Origin: CAMPJU01 sp036675265
GTDB lineage: Bacteria > Pseudomonadota > Gammaproteobacteria > Xanthomonadales > Xanthomonadaceae
NCBI GenBank assembly: GCA_036675265.1
Contig: JAKFFJ010000071.1
Span: 1-12,733, forward strand
Reading direction: 5' to 3'
DNA: 12,733 nucleotides
Under the pieces are notes generated by a model. The model worked only from the letters and a program-made list of their open reading frames with translations. It was not told the origin of the DNA and did not search any database. The position numbers were made by a program, and so were the translations under genes. Shown one piece after another: positions 5,728-12,448 of the stretch (the stretch's first letter is position 1; the number at the start of each line of letters is the position of its first letter).

Positions 5728-7095
5728 TCAGCCGATCGAGAGCGACTTGTCCTTGCGCTCGGCCAGCCGCTTCTCGAGGTAGTGGATGTTCTGGCCGCCC
5801 TGCTGGAAGCCGGTGTCGGCCAGGATCCGCTGCTGCAGCGGGATGTTGGTCTTGATGCCGTCGACCACCATCTCGCTCAGCGCCACGCGCATGCGGCAGA
5901 TCGCCGTCTGGCGGTCCGGGCCGTGCACGATCAGCTTGCCGATCATCGAGTCGTAGTTCGGCGGCACGCGGTAGCCCTCGTAAATGTGGCTGTCCACGCG
6001 CACGCCCGGGCCGCCCGGCGCGTGGAAGTGCGCCACCAGGCCGGGGCTTGGCAGGAAGGTGTCGGGATCCTCGGCGTTGATGCGGCACTCGATCGCGTGG
6101 CCGTCCAGGACGATGTCGGCCTGGCGCAGCGACAGCTTCTGGCCCGCCGCGATCATCAGCTGCTCGCGCACCAGGTCGATGCCGGTGACCATCTCGGTGA
6201 CCGGGTGCTCGACCTGGATGCGGGTGTTCATCTCGATGAAGTAGAAGCGCCCGTCCTCGTACAGGAACTCGAACGTGCCGGCGCCGCGGTAGCCGATGCG
6301 CACGCACGCCTCGGTGCAGACCTTGCCGATCTGGGCGCGCTGTTCCGGCGTGATGCCCGGTGCCGGTGCCTCCTCGACGACCTTCTGGTGGCGGCGCTGC
6401 ATCGAGCAGTCGCGCTCGCCCAGGTGCACGGCGTTGCCCTGGCCATCGGCCAGCACCTGGATCTCCACGTGGCGCGGGTTCTCCAGGAACTTCTCCATGT
6501 AGACCATGTCGTTGCCGAACGCGGCCTTGGCTTCGGTCTTGGTCGTGGCGATCGCGTTGTGCAGGTGCGCCTCGGTGTGCACCACGCGCATGCCGCGCCC
6601 GCCGCCGCCGCCGGCGGCCTTGACGATGACCGGGTAGCCGATCTCCCTGGCGATCTTCGCGTTGGTGTCCGCATCGTCGCCGAGTGGCCCGCCGCTGCCG
6701 GGCACGCAGGGCACGCCGGCTTCCTTCATGGCGCGGATCGCCTCCACCTTGTCGCCCATCAGGCGGATGGTGTCGGCCTTCGGCCCGATGAAGATGAAGC
6801 CGGACTGCTCCACGCGCTCGGCGAAGGCCGCGTTTTCGCTGAGGAAGCCGTAGCCGGGGTGGATCGCCTGCGCGTCGGTGACCTCGGCCGCGGCGATGAT
6901 CGCCGGCATGTTGAGGTAGCTGCCGGCCGACGGCGCGGGGCCGATGCAGACCGACTCGTCGGCCATCGCCACGTGCTTGAGGTTGCGGTCGACGGTGGAA
7001 TGCACCGCGACGGTGCGGATGCCGAGCGAGTGGCAGGCGCGCAGGATGCGCAGCGCGATCTCGCCGCGGTTGGCGATGACGACTTTGTCGAGCAT
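5728..7095 (-). CDS. accC: Acetyl-CoA carboxylase, biotin carboxylase subunit
   Basis: This 455-aa ATP-grasp enzyme carboxylates the biotin carried by AccB, the first half-reaction of malonyl-CoA synthesis. Numbering matches E. coli AccC through the active site: glycine-rich loop AGGGGGRGMR (161-170), H209, K238 in RRHQKVVEEAPAPG, E276, E288, N290 and R292 in FIEMNTRIQVEHPVTE. The N-terminus MLDKVVIANRGEIALRIL fixes the start at the ATG at 7095. It lies 8 bases after the accB stop, the standard accBC pair. The C-terminus ends YLEKRLAERKDKSLSIG. No key residue is missing. Confidence 0.98.
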   Translation of the reverse strand: MLDKVVIANRGEIALRILRACHSLGIRTVAVHSTVDRNLKHVAMADESVCIGPAPSAGSYLNMPAIIAAAEVTDAQAIHPGYGFLSENAAFAERVEQSGFIFIGPKADTIRLMGDKVEAIRAMKEAGVPCVPGSGGPLGDDADTNAKIAREIGYPVIVKAAGGGGGRGMRVVHTEAHLHNAIATTKTEAKAAFGNDMVYMEKFLENPRHVEIQVLADGQGNAVHLGERDCSMQRRHQKVVEEAPAPGITPEQRAQIGKVCTEACVRIGYRGAGTFEFLYEDGRFYFIEMNTRIQVEHPVTEMVTGIDLVREQLMIAAGQKLSLRQADIVLDGHAIECRINAEDPDTFLPSPGLVAHFHAPGGPGVRVDSHIYEGYRVPPNYDSMIGKLIVHGPDRQTAICRMRVALSEMVVDGIKTNIPLQQRILADTGFQQGGQNIHYLEKRLAERKDKSLSIG

Positions 7096-7103
7096 CGGAC
7101 GGG

Positions 7104-7577
7104 TCACGCGATCACGAACAGGGGTTCGTCGAACTCGACCGGCTGGCCGTTCTCGGCGATCACCTTGACCACCGTGCCCGACACCTCGGCCTCGATCGGG
7201 TTGAACATCTTCATGGCCTCGATGATGCCGAGCGTGTCGCCGGCCTTGACCTGTTGCCCGACGGTGACGAACGGCGGCTTGTCGGGCGAGGGCGAGGTGT
7301 AGAAGGTGCCGACCATCGGCGCACGGATGACGTCGCCGTCGGGCAGCGCCGCGCTGGCCGGGGCCTCGCCCGACCCGCCGGTGGCCGCGTCGACCGGGGA
7401 CTGCATCGGCATGGCGCGGGGCGCCTCGTGCACCACGTGGACGGGTGCGGCCGACGGTGCGCCGGCCCGCGGCGCGCGTGCCAGGCGCACGCACTCCTCG
7501 CCTTCCTTGATCTCGATTTCGGAGAGGTTCGACGCTTCCAGCAGGTCGATGAGCTTCTTGATCTTGCGCAGGTCCAT
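7104..7577 (-). CDS. accB: Acetyl-CoA carboxylase biotin carboxyl carrier protein
   Basis: This 157-aa carrier is biotinylated and shuttles carboxybiotin between AccC and the AccAD carboxyltransferase. The N-terminus MDLRKIKKLIDLLEASNLSEIEIKEGEE is typical. It is followed by an Ala/Pro-rich flexible linker (about 35-78) and the biotinyl domain (about 81-157) with VRAPMVGTFYTSPSPDKPPFV-type thumb sequence and IIEAMKMFNPIEAE, in which K123 is the biotinylation site. The usual EAMKMMNQI reads EAMKMFNPI here, a common variant. GAGG lies 6 bases before the ATG. It sits between aroQ (29-bp gap) and accC. Confidence 0.98.
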   Translation of the reverse strand: MDLRKIKKLIDLLEASNLSEIEIKEGEECVRLARAPRAGAPSAAPVHVVHEAPRAMPMQSPVDAATGGSGEAPASAALPDGDVIRAPMVGTFYTSPSPDKPPFVTVGQQVKAGDTLGIIEAMKMFNPIEAEVSGTVVKVIAENGQPVEFDEPLFVIA

Positions 7578-7606
7578 GTGGGCCTCTACTGGTGTCTGGC
7601 GGTGGG

Positions 7607-8056
7607 TCAGGCGGGCTCGCGGTTCAAGTGCGCAATCGCCGCCTGCAGGGCATAGCGGTAACTGTCGGCGCCGAAGCCGGCGACGACGCCGACGGCCAGG
7701 TCGCTGAAATAGCTCTGGTGGCGAAAGGGCTCGCGGGCGTGGGGATTGGACAGGTGGACTTCGATGAAGGGGATCGCCACGGCCGCCAGCGCGTCGCGCA
7801 GCGCCACCGAGGTATGGGTGAATGCCGCGGGGTTGAGCAGGATGAAGGCGGTGGCGTCGTCGCGCGCGGCCTGCACCCGGTCCACCAGGACGTGCTCGGC
7901 GTTGGACTGCAGGCTTTCGAGTGCGTGGCCGGCGGCGCTGGCCGCGGCCTTCAGCTCGCCCTCGATCTGCGCCAGGGTCGCGTGGCCATAGACCTCCGGC
8001 TCGCGGCTGCCGAGCAGGTTGAGGTTGGGACCATGCAGGACCAGCAGCTGCGCCAT
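7607..8056 (-). CDS. aroQ: Type II 3-dehydroquinate dehydratase
   Basis: This 149-aa enzyme forms the dodecameric type II dehydroquinase of the shikimate pathway. The signature LLVLHGPNLNLLGSREPEVYG at the N-terminus carries the catalytic R18 and Y23 on the flexible lid. N75 and H81 (in LNPAAFTHTS), H101 (IEVHLSNPHARE) and R112 complete the active site. The family usually has NPGA(F/Y)THTS; here the glycine is alanine. It heads the aroQ-accB-accC-prmA group, an order also known from Pseudomonas and Xanthomonas, and has a candidate promoter in the 112-bp gap upstream. Confidence 0.97.
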   Translation of the reverse strand: MAQLLVLHGPNLNLLGSREPEVYGHATLAQIEGELKAAASAAGHALESLQSNAEHVLVDRVQAARDDATAFILLNPAAFTHTSVALRDALAAVAIPFIEVHLSNPHAREPFRHQSYFSDLAVGVVAGFGADSYRYALQAAIAHLNREPA

Positions 8057-8085
8057 CCGTGTGCGGCCATCGTGGAAGGACGGGC

Positions 8086-8114
8086 AGTCTGCGCGAACGA
8101 TCCGGGGGTGTCCA
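8086..8114 (-). promoter_or_regulatory. Candidate promoter for aroQ-accB-accC-prmA
   Basis: On the minus strand TGGACA (8114-8109, 5/6 match to TTGACA) and CAGACT (8091-8086, 3/6) are spaced by 17 bases. The predicted start lies about 23 bases before the aroQ ATG. It is in the only sizeable gap between the dsbD-tlpA genes and aroQ. The -10 match is weak. Confidence 0.4.
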
Positions 8115-8168
8115 GTGCGTTACGCACCTGTTCGCCGACGTTCGCCGGGATTTAAGCGTTTGTTTGAG

Positions 8169-8777
8169 TCAGGGATCGACCTGGTCCGCGACCCAGGCCT
8201 CGATTTCGCCGGGCTGGAACGGGCCGATCTTCTGGCGGACCAGCCGCCCGTCGGCGTCCAGCAGGGCCGTATAGGGCAGCACGCCCGCCGGATTGCCCAG
8301 CCGGACGCCGGCATCGGCCGGGCCCGGGGCGTCAAGCAGGATCGGGTAGGTCACGGGGATGCGTTGCAGGAACGCTTCCACCGCGTCGCGGTCATCCAGG
8401 GCGATGCCGACGACTTGCACGCCGTTGGCGCCCTGTTCGCTGTGGAAGCGCTCGAGTTCCGGCATTTCCTCGATGCAGGGGCCGCACCAGCTGGCCCAGA
8501 CGTTGACGAGGATCGGGCGGGCGGATCCCGGGGCGGGGAAGGTCGTCTCGCCGCCCGCGAGGGTCTCCAGGACCATGGGCGCCACCCGATCCCCCCGTTT
8601 CGCGACCGGCACCCCGTCCGGCGCTTCCGGCGCGGTGGCCGACAGCACGCCCTGCACCGCGCGCTGGCCCACTTCCGTGCCCAGCAACGGGCCCGGGCCG
8701 CGCATTGCGAGCGCCGCGACCACGCCAAGGGCACCCGCCGCCAGCGCCACCAGCAGGACCCGCGTCGTCCCCTGCAT
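8169..8777 (-). CDS. Membrane-anchored TlpA-like thioredoxin-fold protein
   Basis: The protein has 202 aa. An N-terminal hydrophobic segment (about residues 7-26, VLLVALAAGALGVVAALAM) should anchor it in the inner membrane with the thioredoxin domain in the periplasm. The domain shows NVWASWCGPCIEEMPEL with active-site C98 and C101, then IALDDRDAVEAFL and a cis-proline region LPYTALLDADGRLV. The ATG overlaps the dsbD stop as TGATG, so it is translationally coupled to DsbD, which would supply its electrons. TlpA/ResA/CcmG-type proteins reduce cytochrome c, copper-site or other periplasmic thiols; the client here cannot be told from sequence. Confidence 0.88.
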   Translation of the reverse strand: MQGTTRVLLVALAAGALGVVAALAMRGPGPLLGTEVGQRAVQGVLSATAPEAPDGVPVAKRGDRVAPMVLETLAGGETTFPAPGSARPILVNVWASWCGPCIEEMPELERFHSEQGANGVQVVGIALDDRDAVEAFLQRIPVTYPILLDAPGPADAGVRLGNPAGVLPYTALLDADGRLVRQKIGPFQPGEIEAWVADQVDP

Positions 8778-11143
8778 CACCGCTCCGCCGTCGCGCGGCG
8801 CGCGCGCGCGCTGAACGCATCGGCGTCCTCGAACCCGTACAGGCGCAGGTCGCGCCGCTCGGTACCGTCGACGAAGAACAGCGTGGCCGGCGGCCCGACG
8901 ATCCCGAACCGGCGCATCAGCGCCTGGTCGACCGCATCGTTGGCGGTGACGTCGGCCTTGAGTAGCACGGCGCCGGCGAGCGCCTCGTGCACCTGCGGTT
9001 CGGTGAAGGTGTACTTCTCCATCTCCTTGCAGGACACGCACCAGTCGGCATAGAAGTCGAACAGCAGCGGCCGGCCGGCGGCGCGCGCCGCGGCGACCTC
9101 GCGGTCGAGGTCGTCCACCGACTTGATCATCCGGAACTCGAGCTTGCGTGCCGGTTCGCCGGAGATCGCTGCGAGCGGGCGCAAGGGGTCGTTGCCGCCG
9201 GTCCACGCGCCGACCAGCTGCACGGCGCCCACCACGAGCAGCGCCAGGCCGGCGAAGCGCGCCAACAGACGGGTGCGCGCGCGGGCATCCGGCTTCGCCA
9301 GCCCGAACGCCCAGGCCGCGGCGCCCAGCGCGAGCACGCCCCACAGCGCCAGCGACGCCGGGCCCGGCAGGATCCGCGACAGCATCCACACCGCCAGCCC
9401 CAGGAACACGAAGCCGAAGACGCGCTGCACCGCGGTCATCCACGGGCCGGAGGTGGGCAGGCCGCGGCCGGCGGCGACGCCGAACGCCAGCAGCGGCAGG
9501 CCCATGCCGATCGCCAGCGCGAACAGCGCCGCGCCGCCGAACACCGGGTCGCGCGTCTGCCCGATGTACAGCACCGCCGCGGCCAGCGGCGGCGCGACGC
9601 ACGGGCCGACGATCAACGCCGACAACGCGCCCATGGCGGCGACGCCCGGCCAGGAGCCGCCGCGTTGGCGATCGGCCACTTCGCCCAGGCGCGCGCGCAG
9701 GGCCGGCGGCAACTGCAGTTCGTACAGCCCGAACATCGACAGCGCGAGCGCGACGAACAACGCCGCGAACGCGGTGATGACCCACGGATGCTGGAACGCC
9801 ACCTGCAGGTTCGCCCCCAGCAGGCCGGCGACCACGCCCGCGGCGGTGAACACCAGTGCGTTGGCCAGCACGTAGACGGCCGACAACGCGAGCGCGCGCC
9901 CGGTGCCGAGCCGGCCGCCGTGGGCCGCCGATGCGCCGGCGATCAGTCCGGACAGGATCGGGATCATCGGCAACACGCAAGGCGTGAACGCGAGCAGCAG
10001 GCCCGCGCCGAGGAACAGCAGCAGTGCGACGCCGCGGCCCTGGCCTGCGAGTTGTGCGGCGAGGCGTTGGTCCTCGGCTGGCGGTGGGGGTGTGGCTGCA
10101 CCTGTAGGAGCGGCGTCAGCCGCGATTGGCACTTCGCTTGCGGCATTGCCTTCGATGTCTGCAGGGATTTCGGTCGCGACTGACGTCGCTCCTACAGGGG
10201 GGGCAGGAGTCGCGGGCCGCGGCTCCGAAGCCGCAGCCGGGGCACCGTCCGGCAGCGTCACCATGGCCGTCCGGGTCATCGGCGGGTAGCAGATGCCTTC
10301 GTCCTGGCAGCCCTGGAAGCGCGCGGTGACCTGCAGTTCGCCGCCCCCGGCGCGCGTGCGGCGCAGCGGCACCGCCACTTCGACCGGTTCGAAGTAGACG
10401 ACGGTGCTGCCGAAGAATTCGTCCTCGTGCGGGGTGCCCGGCGGCCACTGCAACGCGCCCGCGGACAGGCCGGTGGCGGTCGCGCCCGATCCCGCGAGTT
10501 CGACCGACGTGCGATCGCGATACAGGTAGTAGCCCTCCGCGGGCACGAAGCGCAGCAGCAGCGTGTCCGCGTCGCGTGCGATCACGTCGAAGCCGAACGC
10601 CTGCGCCTCGGGCAGCGGCTCGTTGCCGGCACCCAGCAGCGACGGCCGCGCGGCGCGCTGCAGCAGTCCGCCCGCGGCCGGCGCCGCGGCGGTGGGCACC
10701 GCGACGGTGACTTCGCGCCGCTGCGGTGGGTAGCAGATGCCCAGGTCCGCGCAGCCCTGGAACTTCACCTGCAGGGTCACCGTGCCGTCGCCGCTGCCGG
10801 GCAGCACCGCCTCGACGACGTCGCGGTAGGTCTCGACCTCGCCGAAGAATTCGTCGACGTGCCGTTCGCCCGGCGGCAGTTGCAGCGCGCCGGCGCGGAA
10901 GGCGCCGTCGACGACGTCCGCGTCCATCCGGTGGCGATAGAGGTAGTAGCCGTCCGCGATGCGCCAGCGCAGCACGATGCGCCCGGGTTCGGGGGCGGTG
11001 GCGGTCAGCGCGAACGCCTGGTCGACCGGCAGCAGGTCGTCCGGATCGATCGCGGCCAGGGCCGGTGCCGGCAGGCACCAGGCCAGCGCGAACAAGGCGA
11101 GCGCGCCGCCACGCAAGCGGCGCAGGAAGGTGGGCGTCGACAT
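8777..11143 (-). CDS. dsbD: Thiol:disulfide interchange protein DsbD with two tandem alpha domains
   Basis: At 788 aa this is far longer than E. coli DsbD (about 565). A signal peptide (residues 1-30, LAWCLP...ALA) is followed by two periplasmic DsbD-alpha domains, about 34-150 and 175-298, each with GYYLYR, a DEFFG segment and the active-site motif FQGC-x5-C-YPP (C131/C137 and C279/C285). A Pro/Ala-rich linker (300-360) leads to the eight-helix membrane domain with FTPCVLPM (C389) and GPCVAPP (C515), then a periplasmic thioredoxin-like gamma domain with FYADWCVSCK (C702/C705). It carries electrons from cytoplasmic thioredoxin to periplasmic partners. Linker residues 316-348 are encoded by an inverted REP pair. 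It lies 3 bases after cutA, as in the E. coli cutA-dsbD pair, and overlaps the TlpA-like gene. Confidence 0.96.
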   Translation of the reverse strand: MSTPTFLRRLRGGALALFALAWCLPAPALAAIDPDDLLPVDQAFALTATAPEPGRIVLRWRIADGYYLYRHRMDADVVDGAFRAGALQLPPGERHVDEFFGEVETYRDVVEAVLPGSGDGTVTLQVKFQGCADLGICYPPQRREVTVAVPTAAAPAAGGLLQRAARPSLLGAGNEPLPEAQAFGFDVIARDADTLLLRFVPAEGYYLYRDRTSVELAGSGATATGLSAGALQWPPGTPHEDEFFGSTVVYFEPVEVAVPLRRTRAGGGELQVTARFQGCQDEGICYPPMTRTAMVTLPDGAPAAASEPRPATPAPPVGATSVATEIPADIEGNAASEVPIAADAAPTGAATPPPPAEDQRLAAQLAGQGRGVALLLFLGAGLLLAFTPCVLPMIPILSGLIAGASAAHGGRLGTGRALALSAVYVLANALVFTAAGVVAGLLGANLQVAFQHPWVITAFAALFVALALSMFGLYELQLPPALRARLGEVADRQRGGSWPGVAAMGALSALIVGPCVAPPLAAAVLYIGQTRDPVFGGAALFALAIGMGLPLLAFGVAAGRGLPTSGPWMTAVQRVFGFVFLGLAVWMLSRILPGPASLALWGVLALGAAAWAFGLAKPDARARTRLLARFAGLALLVVGAVQLVGAWTGGNDPLRPLAAISGEPARKLEFRMIKSVDDLDREVAAARAAGRPLLFDFYADWCVSCKEMEKYTFTEPQVHEALAGAVLLKADVTANDAVDQALMRRFGIVGPPATLFFVDGTERRDLRLYGFEDADAFSARARRATAER
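10101..10198. repeat. Inverted pair of GTAG-type REPs (REPIN) inside dsbD
   Basis: Two 26-bp units beginning CCTGTAGGAGCG face each other (10101-10126 on plus, 10198-10173 on minus) around a 46-bp centre. They differ at three positions; two of these are paired changes that keep the hairpin (GCGGC/GCCGC against GCGAC/GTCGC, loop GTCA in both). The unit is read through in the dsbD frame as PVGATSVATEIPADI...AADAAPTG without a stop. Confidence 0.85.
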
Positions 11144-11146
11144 CGG

Positions 11147-11476
11147 TCAGCCGTCGCGGGTCTGTTCGGCGACCCAGTCCAGGTAGGCGGCCAGGCCGCC
11201 CGCCACTTCGAACGCGATCACTTCGGGCAGTTCATTGGGATGCAGTTCGCGGATCCGCTCGGTCAGGGCATCGAGCCGGTCGCGGGTCGTCTTGGCGACC
11301 AGCAACACCTCGTCGGCGCGCTCGATCGCGCCTTCCCAGCGGTACACCGACCGCAGCCCCGGCACCTGGTTCACGCACGCGGCCAGCCGCGCCTCGACCA
11401 GCGCATCGGCGATGCGCGCGGCGGAGTCGGCGTCGGGGCAGGTGCAGAAGCACGCAAGGACGGGCGCGTTGGTCAC
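11147..11476 (-). CDS. cutA: CutA1 divalent-cation tolerance protein
   Basis: This 109-aa protein matches the trimeric, PII-like CutA1 fold: VLACFCTCPDADSAARIADALVEARLAACVNQVPGLRSVYRWEG, then VLLVAKTTRDRLDALTERIRELHPNELPEVIAF and a C-terminal YLDWV. CutA was linked to copper tolerance in E. coli, but its molecular role is unsettled. The start is GTG at 11476; the nearby ATG at 11483 is in another frame. The stop lies 3 bases before the dsbD ATG, reproducing the E. coli cutA-dsbD arrangement. The XRE gene ends 24 bases upstream, so a three- or four-gene operon is likely. Confidence 0.95.
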   Translation of the reverse strand: MTNAPVLACFCTCPDADSAARIADALVEARLAACVNQVPGLRSVYRWEGAIERADEVLLVAKTTRDRLDALTERIRELHPNELPEVIAFEVAGGLAAYLDWVAEQTRDG

Positions 11477-11500
11477 GCTGCATAGCCTATCGCGCGCACG

Positions 11501-11938
11501 TCAGGTTTCCTCGCCGGGGCCCGGCCGATGGCGCGGGCGGCCGCGCTGGCCCGCCAGTTGCTCGGCCAGTTCCACCAGCGGCACGCGGGCCTGCACGGGG
11601 GCGTCGCGGTAGGCGGCGAGCAGGCGGCGTTCCATCGGGTCGTCGACCAGCACCGCGTCCACCGCGACCACTTCGTCCAGCCGCGCCTCCGCCGACGGCG
11701 ACATGGCGCCGCGACCGGTCGCCAGCCATTCGAAATGCACGCCGGTGAGCAGGGCGAGCTGGCGCAGGTGGGTCATGCTCGGCTTGCCGCGCTGGGCCTC
11801 CCAATGGCTGACCGCACTGCGCTGGAGGCCCAGTTCCGCGGCCAGCTGGGTCTGCGACAGGCCGGCGCTGCGGCGTGCCACCCGGATCCGGTGCGCCGCG
11901 CCGGTGGCGTGGCCCGACAGGACGCTGTCCTGGTTCAT
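11501..11938 (-). CDS. XRE-family helix-turn-helix transcriptional regulator
   Basis: The 145-aa protein has an N-terminal Cro/CI-type domain at about residues 17-72: RIRVARRSAGLSQTQLAAELGLQRSAVSHWEAQRGKPSMTHLRQLALLTGVHFEWLATG. QTQLAAELGLQRSAVSHWE is the helix-turn-helix itself. The LxWLATGRG close is common in short phage-repressor-like regulators. The remainder (80-145) has acidic and then basic stretches (ERRLLAAYRD, GRPRHRPGPGE) and no recognised effector domain. GGAGG lies 9 bases before the ATG. Two strong palindromes lie upstream in the region shared with groES, so autoregulation is plausible. Targets are unknown; cutA and dsbD directly follow it. Confidence 0.87.
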   Translation of the reverse strand: MNQDSVLSGHATGAAHRIRVARRSAGLSQTQLAAELGLQRSAVSHWEAQRGKPSMTHLRQLALLTGVHFEWLATGRGAMSPSAEARLDEVVAVDAVLVDDPMERRLLAAYRDAPVQARVPLVELAEQLAGQRGRPRHRPGPGEET

Positions 11939-11983
11939 CGGTGGGTGCCTCCGGCGTGGCTACCGCTGCTCACGGGGTGATCG

Positions 11984-12011
11984 ATACTAGCCCCAAGTTG
12001 TCTACTTTCAA
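11984..12011 (-). promoter_or_regulatory. Candidate promoter of the XRE gene
   Basis: On the minus strand TTGAAA (12011-12006) and TAGTAT (11989-11984) are separated by 16 bases. They lie in an AT-rich patch that stands out in this GC-rich window, giving a leader of about 40 bases to the XRE ATG. The -35 abuts the palindrome at 12011-12034. Confidence 0.5.
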
Positions 12012-12034
12012 TAGCCTTTCGTCGAAAAGGCTAT
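12011..12034. promoter_or_regulatory. Palindrome upstream of the XRE gene, possible operator
   Basis: Perfect 9-base arms ATAGCCTTT and AAAGGCTAT surround a 6-base centre (CGTCGA). The site adjoins and touches the -35 hexamer of the XRE promoter candidate, where an autoregulating dimer could act. There is no T-run after it on either strand, so it is not an intrinsic terminator. Confidence 0.5.
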
Positions 12035-12067
12035 CAAATCCGCACATTGCCGCCACTTGGCGCGAAA

Positions 12068-12088
12068 GGTGCTAGTGCAACTAGCACC
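12068..12088. promoter_or_regulatory. Perfect 21-bp palindrome in the XRE-groES intergenic region
   Basis: Arms GGTGCTAGT and ACTAGCACC are perfectly complementary around a 3-base centre GCA. Spacing and sequence differ from the 12011-12034 palindrome, so a second DNA-binding protein or a second site class is possible. It lies just upstream of the structured region that ends in a terminator. Confidence 0.5.
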
Positions 12089-12091
12089 CAC

Positions 12092-12264
12092 GCGTCCAAG
12101 TCCCTATGTCCATTGGGGTTCGGCCCATGCATCCTCGCGCCGTCGACACGGACGTCGACGCTGCACCGCGAGGTGTGGCCGATACGGAAAGCCGGGGGCG
12201 TCCGCGCGTGCCCGGGAGAATCGACCCTGAGCGCGCATTCCCCCCTGGGTGCGCGCTTTTTTTT
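12092..12264 (+). ncRNA. Candidate structured small RNA ending in an intrinsic terminator
   Basis: No protein gene on the plus strand precedes the terminator at 12230-12264, yet the stretch before it is highly foldable. An outer stem CCTCGCG/CGCGAGG (12133-12139 with 12167-12173) encloses a perfect 7-bp hairpin CGTCGAC/GTCGACG (12141-12147 with 12154-12160) with hexaloop ACGGAC. A further stem pairs 12192-12196 with 12211-12215 and is capped by GCG-UCCG-CGC, a UNCG-type tetraloop. The 5' end is not determined; the start given is arbitrary, just after the palindrome. It resembles no RNA family I can name. It could instead be a leader that stops transcription short of groES. Confidence 0.4.
12230..12264 (+). 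terminator. Rho-independent terminator
   Basis: Stem AGCGCGCA/TGCGCGCT (12230-12237 with 12250-12257), extended by CCC/GGG inside the loop, is followed by eight consecutive T (12257-12264). It works only on the plus strand. It lies about 185 bases before groES and just upstream of the sigma-32 promoter, so it also insulates groES from upstream transcription. Confidence 0.8.
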
Positions 12265-12291
12265 GTCCGCGTCCCTTGTTCGCGCCCCGCC

Positions 12292-12317
12292 CTTGAATCG
12301 GCGCGCCCGCCCCCCAT
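12292..12317 (+). promoter_or_regulatory. Sigma-32 (RpoH) heat-shock promoter of groES
   Basis: CTTGAA (12292-12297) and CCCCAT (12312-12317) are separated by 14 bases. This closely matches the RpoH consensus and the E. coli groE promoter, which has CTTGAA, 13 bases, CCCCAT. The predicted start is near 12325, giving a leader of about 125 bases that includes the CIRCE-like element. Confidence 0.8.
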
Positions 12318-12375
12318 CTGTGGACGGTCCCGCGCAGTTGCATGGCTGCAGCCGGGCTTTCGTTTGCGCCGGTCG

Positions 12376-12402
12376 TTGGCAGTCTCGATAGGGGACTGCT
12401 AA
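12376..12402. promoter_or_regulatory. CIRCE-like HrcA operator
   Basis: TTGGCAGTC, 9 bases, GACTGCTAA. The canonical CIRCE is TTAGCACTC, 9 bases, GAGTGCTAA. Arm length, 9-base spacing and position ahead of groES all agree. The C-to-G change at arm position 7 is mirrored by G-to-C in the other arm, so symmetry is kept; one A/G mismatch remains between the arms. HrcA repression is inferred. Confidence 0.75.
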
Positions 12403-12405
12403 CAT
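12376..12405 (+). promoter_or_regulatory. Candidate sigma-70 groES promoter overlapped by CIRCE
   Basis: TTGGCA (12376-12381, 5/6 to TTGACA) and TAACAT (12400-12405, 4/6 to TATAAT) are separated by 18 bases. The -35 is the left CIRCE arm and the -10 overlaps the right arm, so HrcA would occlude it. The start would lie about 37 bases before the groES ATG. Confidence 0.45.
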
Positions 12406-12448
12406 CGCCGCCCTTTCCCCGTCCATTCAATCACTTGCGAGGGTCGCA

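Noticed and set aside
8057..8168. Tandem CGGCGAAC copies before aroQ
   Set aside because: Two copies of a short GC-rich word are too little to call a repeat or operator; they are mentioned only as background to the promoter candidate.
12068..12088. Palindrome considered as a CIRCE element
   Set aside because: The centre is 3 bases, not 9, and the arms do not match TTAGCACTC; a much better CIRCE-like site lies at 12376-12402.
12092..12264. 6S RNA, tmRNA or SRP RNA identity for the structured region
   Set aside because: It has no long rod with a central bubble, no tRNA-like ends or tag frame, and no GGAAGGAAGCAGCC-type SRP loop; zapA, the usual 6S neighbour, is absent.
12034..12426. 130-codon minus-strand open frame in the XRE-groES gap
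   Set aside because: It runs across the terminator, the groES promoters and the palindromes, has no ribosome site or recognisable domain, and its composition looks random.
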